64,000 nt of DNA from Wurfbainia villosa (Eukaryota > Streptophyta > Magnoliopsida > Zingiberales > Zingiberaceae). The notes beneath the pieces are model-generated. The model had not been told where the DNA came from. It ran no database searches and saw only the letters and a list, made by a program, of their open reading frames with translations. This document shows positions 32,431-45,611 of the stretch, piece by piece. Position numbers and translations under genes: made by a program. Within the stretch, counting starts at the first letter, position 1, and each line of letters begins with the position of its first letter. The DNA lies in assembly GCA_025175895.1 (NCBI GenBank), contig CM046008.1:25561255-25625254 (forward strand), written 5' to 3'.

Positions 32431-34173
32431 TGAAGGTTGAAGCTTCGCTTCGGTCGCTTGTACATGGCGATCCTATCAAATGTCCCCGGATAAAAAAAAA
32501 TAATTCGGACGAAGATGGATTACCCAAGCAACTGATTCATCATCATGCTATTTGATTTGAGTGATCGCTTAAATAAACTTGTTGTTCAAGCAACCTAACT
32601 CTTTTCCTCGATTAGCTGCGGAATAGATGATGTACGGATCGTCGATTTTTGTGTTTATCATCGGGGTCCATGATCATATAATTGTAAACAATTACATAGA
32701 ACAAAAGTAAATCAAAACAAGAATTATACTTCTTGTTTACCTCTTGATCTTCTATCGTATGACCTATCCTCCTCTTGGACGTCGTGTGGGCGACGATCTT
32801 CTAAGAGTTGAAGCCTCCTAGATCTTATATCTTCGCTTCCTTCTTCGCTCCAAATAAAGGGAAGACAATCTTCCTTTCTTCTCCTATCTAGTGCCGACAA
32901 CCAAGCCTCCTTGCTTGGTTGTTGCCGCCGGCCAAGGAGAGGGAGAAGTAGAGATGCACTGGCTCTAGGGAAAGGCAAAGCAAAACCCTAACCAGCCCTT
33001 GGAGAGGAGTGGGAGGCGACAGGCCAGAGCAAGGAAGAGAAGTCCTAGCCCTTGTTGCTGCCGACCAAAGTCAAGAAGGAGATGAAGTGGCGCACCCAAG
33101 ACAAGAGCCAAACCCTAGGTTGTGTTGACGCCGCCCAATAGAGAAGCCAAACCCTAGGTTGCTGCCCAAGCCTCCAATCCAACTCCAAACACTTAGCACA
33201 ACACCTTTTTCTTGCCACCCAATTCTTGGAATCTATTTATAGATTTCGCCCAAGCCTCCTTTTAATCGTGTCCATTGGATCTAGGCTTTATGAGGGTTTT
33301 AATAGGCTACAATATGGACCATGAGGAGGAGTTGAATCTTGGCTACCCAATGGATCCAAATCCTATCCATTAATGATGATCCATTCCACTAAAGCGACCA
33401 TCATTGATCTACCTCACCAACCCCATATATATGGGCTCCACATATTAATTGTACAAATATCTCCCCGTATTTAAGATATCGAATGTCCGATAATTAATTA
33501 ATTTACTGACAATTAATTAATTAACATCTAACTCCATAAGTAGTACCACTCTACTTTATCATCATGCTGGACCAAGTCCACCTGCACGATTTACATGATG
33601 ATCCTTATGAGCTCCTCAAGGGGACATCATCATCCTAATACATAGTACATGATTTTCTCCTATAATCAACGACACACCATGTAAATAATATTATTTTCCA
33701 ACTTATCAGGCCTATCAATTTAACACATAAATCTCGCCCAATGGCAAATCAAAGAAATAAATATTAAGTACATGTGCCCATTATTATATCGAGATTAAGA
33801 GCATGTGCACCATAATATCTGAGGTCTGATTCAATTATATAGTCAGCAATAAATTGAATCACTTCTAAGTTGGTCCTGCTCAATACACACATAGTGTACT
33901 AGTGTAATTCTATGGTCAAGATAAACCAATACCAAATTACACTACAACCATGCCAATGGTTTGTCCAAAATCATCTTAGTTGCGAGCCTCTACTTATACT
34001 CTACAAGGAACTGATAACATGATCTTTTGTGCGACGCCACACACCATGTTATCTATAATGTAAAGTATTAGACAATATGCATAACTATAAATATGCAAAC
34101 AATGATCATGTGATTCTTATTCCAAAATGAAGATGTTCATACAAATGCTAGGCTTTCAGTATACATCCCAATA
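32431..34173 (-). repeat. 3' LTR of element G
   Basis: The LTR aligns along its whole length with 22913-24814. Differences are scattered, and the region 33230-33300 has lost the minisatellite. Confidence 0.82.
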
Positions 34174-34565
34174 ATCTCCCACTTATACTAAAAGACTATG
34201 CTGCCATCAACTGCCATACATCTGATTCCCATTCTCTCCACATGCCTATCAAAAGCTCTCGATGGAAGGGCCTTAGTGAAAGGATCTGCCAGGTTATCCT
34301 ATAATGCAATCTTGGTGACAGTAACTTCTCCTCGTTTTACGATCTCTCATATCAGGTGGTACTTGCGCTCTATGTGTTTACTTGCCTTATGGGCTCGTGG
34401 TTCCTTCGAATTTGCAACTGCACCACTATTATCACAATAAATTGTGATAGTTCTGAGCAAACCAAGAATCACATCCACATCCATCAAGAAGTTCTTAAGC
34501 CACATAGCTTCTTTGGCTGCCTCAGAGGCTACCACATACTCAGCTTCCATGGTGGAGTCTGCCAC
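34174..34565 (-). pseudogene. Copia RNase H C-terminal piece (element G)
   Basis: The minus strand reads VADSTMEAEYVVASEAAKEA, then TITIYCDNSGAVANSKEP, matching the H RNase H closely. It is open from the Athila-1 junction to about 34347. Only this fragment is inside the window. Confidence 0.85.
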
Positions 34566-35972
34566 TGATGTGAGCAAACATATAGGATTTTAGGAGTAAT
34601 TTTCGCTCACATCTCATTACATTTTATGTTTTTTTCATGCATATTTCACTTTATTTTGCATGCATTTCCTATTTTCTGGTTTGGAGATCTATCTTTGTAC
34701 TTTTGTGTGTAGGATAGCATTTCATGGGAAAAAGGCACACTTTCGGAGCAAAAGAAGGTCATTTTACAGCTGGACACAGAAGGGAATACGGCCAGGGTGT
34801 GTGTCTACACATGGCTATTTTCAGAGGGCGTAAACGGATGCCACAGCCTGACACATGGCCAGGTCATGTGTTTTCATATGGTCGTGTGGCGGCCAGGCAG
34901 ATTGACACGATTAAGGATTTTTCCAGATTTCGCAGCGATCCGGCATGAAGTCTATATAAAGAAAACTTCACCCAAACCCTAGGGGACGACGAGGAGGAGG
35001 CACGATGGCTGGGACGACACTCTGAATCCCTAAAAAGCTTCGGGGACTCACAACGGTGAAGAAGAACGATGCCAGGGATCCAAATTCTGCACCTCAATGC
35101 CAGAGAGAAGGGATGCATTGCATTGTAATTCATATTTCTTACACATCTATCATTGTATCCATGAATTCCATAATATTTTGTGATTCTCTTCTGGTATAAA
35201 TGGAGTAGATTCTCTGATTCTAGGATTAGAGAGTAGTTTGTGTTGAGTAGAACATTGCTATTTCAAATATGTTTCTTGAAATCGTATTTGCAGTTGAATG
35301 ATAGTTTAGATCTATAGCTTTGTGTTTTGGTTTTCTATCTTCTGTGTGTAGACGATACAAGGGGTCACAGTCCTTGTATCGCAAATTTAGGGGATATTAG
35401 GATTAACCTAAGGGTTGGCCTCATCGCCTTCAACTATGGATAGAAGGATGCGATAGAGTCGGTAATGTATCTCATTTCTGACTCATCGCAGGGATCAATT
35501 CAGCATCCTCATACTGACTATCCCATCCTGAGGCCAGGGAATGACCTGGCATGGCAGAGGTAGCTTTCGATATATGTGAAGGCTCATCGGGGGAGTGTAT
35601 GATGTCCTTTATACAAATCCCTAGTTAGAAAGTCTGGATACATTCAATTGATAGCATGTTCTGCGATACACAAACAAAATCGAAGTCCTAGAATCCCATC
35701 AAAATCCTCGTAGAAAACCCTCTCTTCTTCCGTGTGACACTGTACTAGAGTTTAGTCCACCAACAACCCTCACAATCACAACCTTTAGATCTGATCTCCG
35801 AACAATAACATCCACCGAATAGATCGGTATTCGAGTCTCAGTCCTTGTGGGATCGATAAATCTATTTATTACTTGACGATATCCGTGCATTTGCGGGCGT
35901 TGAGCACGAGCGTGCACTTTGAGTCCTCGACGATCTCCATCGCAAGATTTGTGGTCGCGTTCGCGTGCATCA
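34566..35972 (+). repeat. 5' LTR of Athila-1
   Basis: It runs TGATGTGAGC to GTGCATCA. A TATA box lies at 34953-34960. Upstream of it are CACGGCC/GGTCGTGTGGC-type G+C motifs (34790-34895). The LTR is repeated at 54825 and 55810. Confidence 0.88.
34953..34960 (+). promoter_or_regulatory. TATA box of the Athila-1 LTR
   Basis: TATATAAAG is conserved at the same place in Athila-2 (56198-56205, TATATAAG) and approximately in the 3' LTR (near 55212). Confidence 0.6.
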
Positions 35973-35978
35973 AGTTTT

Positions 35979-35996
35979 TGGCGCCGTTGCCGGGGA
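35979..35996 (+). other. Athila-1 primer-binding site (Asp tRNA)
   Basis: TGGCGCCGTTGCCGGGGA is the standard tRNA-Asp primer site of Athila-type elements, six bases after the LTR. Confidence 0.92.
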
Positions 35997-36245
35997 CGGA
36001 TCAATTCAATATCGAATCGAGAAGTGGATAATTGGATCGGACTTAGGATTAGATTTACTTAATTTCTTTATTTCCTTTTTATTTATTTTATTTCAGTTTT
36101 AGATTTTCCATATCTAGATTTTGTTGTTATTTCATTTTAGCAGTAGTTTTATATTTTTTCTTTTTGGCTCTTTGATTTTGTTAGTTAGATTAGTTTATTC
36201 TTATTAATAACTAATACTCCTAATTTTTGTGGCTCGGTTCTACGC

Positions 36246-36433
36246 ATGCTTAGACGCCTAGGATCGGAAGGCCTGATTCTGATCGATTTAGAAATTGAAC
36301 GAACCTATCATCGTCGGAGAGCTGAACAAAAGAGGATGGAGGACCAAGCTGCATCCGAAGTAAATATAGGTAGTCAACCTCTGCGGGATTACGCGTTTCC
36401 TAGTGCTAGAGGCTTTAGGCCGAGTATAGCTTG
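36246..36433 (+). pseudogene. Athila-1 gag, 5' piece
   Basis: ATG at 36246 opens MLRRLGSEGLILIDLEIERT, then DYAFPSARGFRPSIAC, matching the start of Athila-2 gag at 57447. The frame is cut at 36433 by element B and resumes at 51187. GCTTG is duplicated at the two sides. Confidence 0.85.
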
Positions 36434-37519
36434 TGTTAGTGAAAGCCCTAGAGTCAATCATGTGATGATTATTGTATGGACTTTATTGTATCATATTCTT
36501 ATTTATAAAGGCATGGTTATTATATTTACTTGTATTGGTGCCAAATAACTAAATATAATAATGTCCTCGAGTAGTAGGTTCTTATCTATATCAATCGATT
36601 GGTTGAATCGATAATGAGATGATATAGAGAACACTACTCTTAATCATTCCTAGTCGAGTATTAACATTCAGGGACAATGTTAATGTGTAGAGACTAGCAT
36701 GTAGGTCAACAAGATGACTTGATCTCACAAGTCATGGATATGAGATATCAAGTTGACACATGGGTATGCATTGGAGAATGTATACTGAATGACCCGCCAT
36801 GAGAAAGTATCATGGATCATTATATGAGTATCATATACTTTCTCATGTGGCTATTAGTATGACTATTAGTCCTTAGACCTGAAGTCACCATGGTTCCCTA
36901 CATAATGAGTTGCATACTTTGGCTTCGTCAAACGTCACCCGTAAATGGGTGGACTATAAAGGCGATTACTGGGTATGTAACAAATTATGCGGAGGGATGT
37001 GAGTGATGTAGATGGGATCTATCCCTCCTATATGACGGGGGTGACATCGATATTCTTGATAGAGTGAGACCACGAAGTGCATGGCCATGCCCAAATGAGT
37101 CAATATGAGATATTGAGCTCATTTGATTAGAGTGAGTCTATTTGGAGTTCAAGATTTAGATTGTACCGAGGATGACACGGTCTATGCCTCGATTGGTCAA
37201 TCTAGATGTTAAGGATAGAGGGACATTGTCACATATTGTGAGAGTCACAATTAGTAGTCACAAAGGTGATGTTGGAGCTCAACATTCTTGTAACTTGGGT
37301 AGCAATGATGTGTTGCTAGATACCGCTCATTGCTTATGTTCCTAAATCGGTTTAGGGACATTGCCAACGTTACAAGAACCTATAGGGTCACACACATAAG
37401 AGCAATTAGATAGAGATTAGGTTCATATGATGAACCATGAGGATTAGGTTCATGGGATGAACCAAATTGGATTAAGAGTAATCCAAATTAGACTAATTGA
37501 GTTAGACTCAAGTTGATTC
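36434..37519 (+). repeat. 5' LTR of element B, first part
   Basis: It starts TGTTAGTGAAAGCCC. It is interrupted by D at 37519/37520 with target duplication GATTC and continues at 43099. Confidence 0.9.
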
Positions 37520-38690
37520 TGTTAGGGCAATCTCTTGCCGTGATATGGTTTTGATGGTGTGGCAAAGGGTTTAAGTTAGTGTGTTATGTTTATTTGATAT
37601 GTGCGTTGAAGTCGTGCAGGACTTAGTAATTCGCACATGGAGCCGTGGCGAGTTTCACATCTCATGACTCGTGCCTTGAGTCGGTGAAGGATAGCTTTGC
37701 GGAAGCCGTGCGCTTGGAGCATCCGAGGGACCGCCGGACGAGAAGCTTGGAGTGAAGCCGGAGGAAGTAGACTTGAGGCAAGAGACGCCGAAGGAGCATT
37801 GCGAGCCGCGCTGATCGCCAGGACGTGGCGAGAACGAAGAGAACTTCGGCGAAGGACTCAGAAATGAGTGGCGATTGTAACACAGGGAGGGGTAGCTCTT
37901 AGGTGAAACTTGGCCCATTTGGCCAAGTGTCGGATGGGTTTTCGACACCGATCGCCATGGAATGGCGATCGCTCGAATCGAGTGTAGCTCGACCGGTATC
38001 TGGTGGGTTTGTGGCGGCGATGCCGCGCCATACGTTAGCGATCGATCGCCAAGACTGCGATCGGCTGCGGCGGCGATCGGTGAGTCAATAGGGTTTTGGC
38101 CCGCAGAACCGCTCGTAGCCGATCGGAAGTCGACTAGGTCGGCCGATCGGTGAGGTCCAGCGCCGATCGCAAGAGTTCCGTTGGACAACAACAGCGGTCG
38201 GCATCCGGCGTGTTCGGAGGCCGTTGTAGTAACGGCACGATCGCCATGCGGCGGTGATGATGGCGCAACGGAAGAAGTTAGCCCTCTATAAAGAGAGGTG
38301 TGAGCCTGAGAGGCTAATGCTTAAGTTCCAAACAATCTTCCTAGTGCCCCTGAGCTCTAAACTCTTCTTACTCGCTTTTACTCCATTCTATTTGTAAGAA
38401 GAGTGATCTTGGTTGTAAAGGTTACCTCCACCTAGCTTTGTGCAAAGGAGAGACCGATAGTGATTGGTTTTGGCGGAGTGATTCACCGTGGACGAATCGG
38501 ACCGTGGATTAGCGGCGTAGCCATGAACCACGTTATATCTTGGTGTTTGTATTGCTTGTTTCTATTTTGCTTGTCTTTATTTATATTTGTATATTCCGCT
38601 TGCGCTAACGTTTTGTAGACGAGCAAAATACCGCCATCCAAACGAAAAGGGCTATTCACCCCCCTCTAGCCGGCCATCCGATCTCTCACA
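37520..38690 (+). repeat. 5' LTR of element D
   Basis: TGTTAGGGCAATC to GATCTCTCACA. The central part (37800-38270) is rich in CGATCG and GCGATCG motifs. A TATA box lies at 38287. The minus-strand open frame of 178 codons across 37655-38191 is an artefact of this G+C-rich repeat. Confidence 0.9.
38287..38292 (+). promoter_or_regulatory. TATA box of the D 5' LTR
   Basis: TATAAA lies inside the inverted repeat CCTCT...AGAGG. In the 3' LTR the arms are longer (see 42677-42698). Confidence 0.6.
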
Positions 38691-38692
38691 AG

Positions 38693-38706
38693 TGGTATCA
38701 GAGCCG
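38693..38706 (+). other. Primer-binding site of element D
   Basis: TGGTATCAGAGCCG sits two bases after the LTR, the initiator-Met type used by copia elements. Confidence 0.88.
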
Positions 38707-38754
38707 AGGTTGCTTGTCACCGGACTAACCGCCGCAACAAGCCCTACATCAAAA

Positions 38755-39540
38755 ATGGTCGGCTCCAACATTCATCCTCCGAAGTTTGAAGGAGAATTCG
38801 CTTGGTGGAAGAAGCGAATGGAGGTATTTTTCGAAACGGATTTTGATATAATGATCACAATGGAATCCGGTTTCGTTTTGCCTAGGGATGAAGAGGGGAA
38901 GCCAATAGAGAAATCTAGGTGGACCAAGAGGCAAAGAGAGGAGCACCTTGCAAACTCCAAAGCCAAGCACCATCTCTACAATGTGCTCCCTCAACAAGAG
39001 ATCAACCGGATCGGAGAATGCGCTAGCGCCAAAGAGATGTGGGAGAAGCTTATAGAACTCCATGAAGGCACATCCGAGGCCAAGCTAGCAAGGAGAGACC
39101 TCCTCCGCTCCCAATTATCCAATATAAAACTAGAAAAGGGAGAAAAGGTAACCTCACTACACTCTAGGTTTAAAGAAATTTTAATTGGGCTAACAAGTGT
39201 AGGTGAGAAGCTATCGAACCGGGACATGCTCATGAAGGCTATAGATGCCTTTCCCCGGTCCTCAAAGTGGAGTTCCATGGTGGACTCCTTCTATATGTCC
39301 AAGAACTTGGAAGTAAGTACCTTGGAGGAGTTCTTCTCGACAATGGAGCTCCACGAAACGAGGCTTGAAGGAATTCAAGAAGAGCCAAGAATTCAACCCT
39401 CAAGAGGAGTTGCATTGTTGGCAAACAAGGGGAAGAAGAAGATGGAAGTCCCCTCCTCCTCCGATGATGAAGCCTCCTCCTCCTCCATGGATAGCACCGA
39501 GGAAGCCTACATGGTAAGGAAGGTGAGGCGTGTATTTTAG
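38755..39540 (+). pseudogene. Sirevirus-type gag, N-terminal part (element D)
   Basis: Gag is the structural protein that packs element RNA into particles. ATG at 38755 begins MVGSNIHPPKF just after the primer site; the frame is open further upstream, but that is LTR. The order is PPKFEGEFAWWKKRMEVFF (residues about 8-26), a helix-rich UBN2-type region with ECASAKEMWEKLIELHEGT, a block LLRSQLSNIKLEKGEKVTS and FKEILIGL, then a Lys-rich stretch and Ser-Asp-Glu clusters. A TAG at 39538 ends it before the zinc knuckle. Later gag text resumes in other frames at 39592. Confidence 0.82.
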
Positions 39541-39591
39541 AATTTTAGATTTGATAAATCATTTGATAGGATTTGATGACCATGGGGGAAG

Positions 39592-40494
39592 GTGTTATGG
39601 TACAATTGCCAAGGTGAGGGACACATAAGGGACAATTGTCCTCTCCTAAGCAAAAGCAAGGAAGAGAAGAAAGAAAGAAAGAAGAAAAGAAGAGGAAAAG
39701 GGAGCAAGAAAAAGAAGGAAGAGGAGAAGAAGGCAAAAGAAAAGGGAAGGCCAAAGCATTCAAGGCCAAGACAGGGGTTGATCCTTCCTCATCCTCCTCC
39801 TCATCATCGGATGAGGAGAATGCCTTTATCGCCAATTTGGCCTTGATGGCCTTTGACGATTTGGATTGCTCCTCCTCCAGAAATGAAGGATCAAGCACAA
39901 GAGGAGAGGCTCAAGTGAAGGGAGCCTCCTCCACATCATCATCCTCCTCATCATCCAAAGAAGAAGAAGAGGACATGGAAACTATGGTAAGCCTCTCCTA
40001 GTAAAATAGTTTCTATGATTTCTAGTTTAACTAGGGATTTGTTTAGAGCAAAGAAGAAAAATAAATGCATGCTAGATCAAATTAAGGCATTAGAAAATAA
40101 GCTAGAAAATGCATGCTTAAATAATAATGATACTTCTTCTTGCCATGATGATGCATGCTCACATGATAATTATGTGCCTTTAGATGTTAGTGATGCATGC
40201 ATAGAAGAAAATAGGGCATTAAGGGAAAAGGTAGATTATTTAACCAAAGCCCTAGGAAAATTCACAATTGGCTCCAACACCTTGAATATGATCATAGGGA
40301 GCCAAAGGGCAAGTTTTAACAAGAAAGGCCTAGGATATAAAGAGAAGAAAAATGAGAAGGCCTATAGATGCCTAATAGCTAGGGGACAAGACAAAAACAA
40401 AGTAATAGCTAAGAAATGGATCCCCAAGGAATTTCTAGTGAACCCCATAGGTAAAAATCTATTTTGGGTTCCAAAATCCATTCTTAAGGGTTAG
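39592..40494 (+). pseudogene. Sirevirus-type gag, C-terminal part (element D, frameshifted)
   Basis: WYNCQGEGHIRDNC at 39598 is a zinc knuckle whose first Cys is lost next to a small insertion. A very Lys/Glu-rich stretch and Ser/Glu tracts follow in the neighbouring frame (39636-40001). A stop separates this from 40015-40494, which reads LDQIKALENKLENACL (coiled coil), ALREKVDYLTKALGKF, RASFNKKGLGY and KNLFWVPKSILKG. The W.PK ending is where Sirevirus Gag-Pol normally runs on to protease. Here it stops at 40494. Confidence 0.78.
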
Positions 40495-41640
40495 AAAACC
40501 CCTAGGGTAGTCAACCATATGAACTTGACCTATATCATATTTTGGTTGACTTAGGATGACGGGACAACATTTTTAGATAGTGTTGGGTGATGATAACGTG
40601 CCCATAAAAAGGTAATAATGCTTAAATCATGATGATTAATGTAATTTCTATGCATATGTGTAATCATGGTTTATGATTTTGATATTGGGCACATCATCAT
40701 GAGAAATAGGTTTAAATCATGCTTTAGGTGACACTTTATTTATTATCATCATATAATGCCTAATGCATGGTTATAATTTGATGAAAACATGTATTTCATG
40801 ATCATAATGTGAAATTAATTGATATGTGTCATTATGATCATGTAGGTTGTTAGGTTGATACTTAACCATGATAGAATTGCTTGAATATATTGGTTAAGTA
40901 TATATATATACAAATACCCCCTAGGATACATCTCACACTCACTATAGGCTAACTTGATTGCAAACTTAGCATGGGTGAGATATTAGGATGATACAAATGT
41001 CCACTAATGCCTATGGTATTTAGATGGTCATTTAAAGTATCAAAATATCAATAATAGACCAATCATGGGGAAGGCTTATGTTTAATTAATAGACATATTG
41101 CCCAAAGATCATGGTTGGATATTTCTAATGTTTTCAAAACAATTTCTTACCTTAAAATACATGTATTCATGTTTTGAAACAATTGGATGCAAAACTAGGT
41201 AGCTAACTTGACACTAGAATGATCAAAAACCTAGTGGTTTTTAGAACTTTTGGATTTTTGGCAAAAACAAGAAAATATAATGAGTTTTCATGAAAAACTA
41301 TTTTTCATTGATAGATATACTTAAGAGAAATATGTTCCTCGAATTTCATGATTTTTCGAATTTTCTAAAATTTTTAATGCATTTCTGAATTTCATCCAGA
41401 AAATCAGAAATTAATTTCCTTTATTGCGGTCATTGCCATCTTGATAGCGGTCATTTGGCCTGTAAATCAGAATATTGAAGGCCGAATTCAGTTTGTAAAC
41501 CTCCTACAAGTGGTAAAAATATACTTGATGCCACCAACAAATGATACCCAATTTTTTTTTAAAATCAATTTGACATATTTTTCCTCCATTATACTTGATG
41601 CCATGAGCTTATAACTTAATGTTAATCTTTTTGATGGTGT
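40495..41640 (+). other. Non-coding internal stretch of element D where pol is missing
   Basis: About 1.1 kb, AT-rich, with no protease, integrase, RT or RNase H motif on either strand. The phrase ATCATGTAGG/ATCATGATG recurs loosely. Its origin is unknown. Confidence 0.65.
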
Positions 41641-41642
41641 CA

Positions 41643-41890
41643 AAGGGGGAGAAATAAGTATGTTTAAGTTAATCACATTAGGGGGAGAAATATATGTAGG
41701 GGGAGAAATATATTGTAGGGGGAGAAATATATGATAGGGGGAGAAAATTTGCATAGAGAATTTCATGGATTAAGGGGAATTGCATGTTGTTATATCATGT
41801 TTATCTTTACATGCTTTCTTACCCTTAGAATTTATATCAAGTGTTTTTACCTAACTTAAACGGATTGCCACACATCAAAAAGGGGGAGAT
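41643..41890 (+). other. Multiple polypurine tracts of element D
   Basis: GGGGGAGA occurs at about 41645, 41681, 41699, 41718 and 41737, and again as AAAAAGGGGGAGAT touching the 3' LTR at 41891. Repeated purine tracts upstream of the 3' LTR are a known Sirevirus hallmark. Only the last abuts the LTR. Confidence 0.85.
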
Positions 41891-43093
41891 TGTTAGGGCA
41901 ATCTCTTGCCGTGATATGGTTTTGATGGTGTGGCAAAGGGGGTTTGCTAGGTGTGTTATGTTTATTTGATATGTGCGTTGAAGTCGTGCAGGACTTAGTA
42001 ATTCGCACATGGAGCCATGGCGAGTTTCACATCTCATGACTCGTGCCTTGAGTCGGTGAAGGATAGCTTTGCGGAAGCCGTGCGCTTGGAGCATCCGAGG
42101 GACCGCCGGACGAGAAGCTTGGAGTGAAGCCGGAGGAAGTAGACTTCGAGGCAAGAGACGCGAAGGAGCATTGCGCAGCCGCGGCGCCGATGCCGCCGAG
42201 GACGTGGCCGAGAACGAAGAGAACTTCAAGGCGAGGACTCGAGAAATGAGAGTGAGCGATTGTAACCCGGGAGGGTAGTTTTAGGTGAAATCTGCCATTT
42301 GGCCAAGTGTCTGATGGGTTTTTCGACACCACCGATCGCCATGTCATGGCAATGATCGCTTCCGAGTCCGAGTGTAGCTCGACCGTATACGATCGATCGG
42401 GTTTGTGGCAGCAATGATCCATACGCGCTGGCCGATAATGCAAGATTATAGCAACGATCGCCAAGGCGCAATGATCCGGGTCAATAGGGTTTTGGCCACA
42501 GACCGCCATCGCGATCGCCGATTACGTGGTCGCAGAATGACCGGGTGAGGTCCAGAATGATCGCTAAGAGTTCCGCTGACAACAACGGCCGCAAGATCCG
42601 ACGGTTCGAGGCCGCTAGGATGCAAATGATCGCCATGGGCGGCAATGATCGATGGCGCTAACGGAAGAAGTTAGCCCTCTCTATAAAAAGAGAGGGTGTG
42701 AGCCTTTGAGAGGCTAATGCTTAAGTTCCAAACAATCTTCCTAGTGCCCCACAAGCTCTAAACTCTTCTTACTCGCTTTTACTCCATTCTATTTGTAAGA
42801 AGAGTGATCTTGGTTGTAAAGGTTACCTCCACCTAGCTTTGTGCAAAGGAGAGACCGATAGTGATTGGTTTTGGCGGAGTGATTCACCGTGGGATTTAAT
42901 CGACCTGCGGATTAGCGGCGAGCCGCGGAACCACGTTATATCTTGGTGTTTGTATTGCTTGTTTCTATTTTGCTTGTCTTTATTTATATTTGTATATTCC
43001 GCTTGCGCTAACGTTTTGTAGACGAGCAAAATACCGCCATCCAAACGAAAAGGGCTATTCACCCCCCTCTAGCCGGCCATCCGATCTCTCACA
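41891..43093 (+). repeat. 3' LTR of element D
   Basis: The same ends as the 5' LTR. The outer parts agree closely, but 42160-42660 differs heavily and is peppered with AATGATC where the 5' LTR has CGATCG-type text. The TATA box at 42682 sits in a perfect 8-bp inverted repeat. Confidence 0.88.
42677..42698 (+). promoter_or_regulatory. TATA box in an inverted repeat (D 3' LTR)
   Basis: CCCTCTCT, then ATAAAA, then AGAGAGGG: perfect 8-base arms with the TATA sequence spanning arm and loop. Confidence 0.55.
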
Positions 43094-43098
43094 GATTC

Positions 43099-43835
43099 AA
43101 GTGTTGAATGAGTCTAATTGAGATTTGATTCATCAAATCAATTTAAATTAATGAATAGAGATTCATTATATTAAATTGACTTGAGTCAAGTGGTTAGATT
43201 TGATCAACCATGGGAGATTAGAGGTCAAGTTTGACTTGACTTGAGAGGGAAGATGAAAGGTCAAGTTTGACTTGACCAAATGCCATGTCATGATGATGAC
43301 TAGGCATGGCCGGCCAATGATGATGCTCCACATCATCATTGACTTTGTCAATTGGTGCCACCTCATGAGGGAGACCAAGGGACATGGGAGTTACATGCAT
43401 GCATGTAACTCCCTCTCCTTGAAGTGGCCGCCACTTTAGGGGTTTCATTAGATGAAATTCATTTGGGTGAGTTAATTCCAACTTCATCTTCTTCCTTGGA
43501 ACCTTTTCTCTCAAGCTCTCCCTCTCCCATCCCTCTCTTTGGCCGAACCAACCAAGGGAGTGCTAGCACACTCTAAGGCATTTCTCTCCACCTATTGCTT
43601 GTGTGGATACCATAGAGGAGTGTGCACTTGACACTCTCGAGTTCTTTTGGACGAGCGGGATAAGCGAAGGGCGTCGCTACGAGGGTAACGTTCTAACCTC
43701 TTAGATCTAAGGTAGATCTAGGATTTCTGTAAGCACATACATGTCATTATAATTTTTATACTTCGCCCGGATCCGTGGCCGGGGCTTCCGAGGTTTCCGC
43801 AACGCAAAAAGCGGCCATGGCTCGAAAACCCAACA
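43099..43835 (+). repeat. 5' LTR of element B, second part
   Basis: It resumes after the GATTC duplication and ends AACCCAACA at 43835. It aligns with 50480-51181 except for the last 85 bases or so, which differ (see findings). Confidence 0.88.
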
Positions 43836-43839
43836 AAGC

Positions 43840-43853
43840 TGGTATCAGAGCCA
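43840..43853 (+). other. Primer-binding site of element B
   Basis: TGGTATCAGAGCCA four bases after the LTR, the initiator-Met type. Confidence 0.88.

Positions 43854-45611
<1,758 letters not shown>

Larger units (their letters stand above)
32431..34565 (-). mobile_element. Copia element G, 3' end only (minus strand)
   Basis: A 1743-bp LTR of the H family (32431-34173) is followed by the purine tract and the last roughly 390 bp of pol. The element is cut at 34565/34566 by Athila-1. The rest of G should lie beyond Athila-1, outside this window. The LTR end is CCCAATA instead of CCCAACA. Unlike H and the solo LTRs, it has almost no 27-bp minisatellite. Confidence 0.82.
37520..43093 (+). mobile_element. 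Gag-only Sirevirus derivative D (TR-GAG type)
   Basis: Two LTRs (37520-38690, 1171 bp; 41891-43093, 1203 bp) start TGTTAGGGCAATC and end GATCTCTCACA. The target duplication GATTC is perfect at 37515-37519 and 43094-43098. The internal 3.2 kb holds a primer site, a gag, then about 1.1 kb without genes, and a cluster of GGGGGAGA tracts before the 3' LTR. No protease, integrase, RT or RNase H is present. Sirevirus membership rests on the gag type, the multiple purine tracts and the palindrome-rich LTR. It needs pol from an autonomous relative. Confidence 0.88.

Noticed and set aside
37655..38191. 178-codon minus-strand open frame (and 42027-42509, 160 codons)
   Set aside because: Both lie in the G+C-rich core of the D LTRs. 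They run antisense and match each other only because the LTRs are repeats. No domain was recognised.
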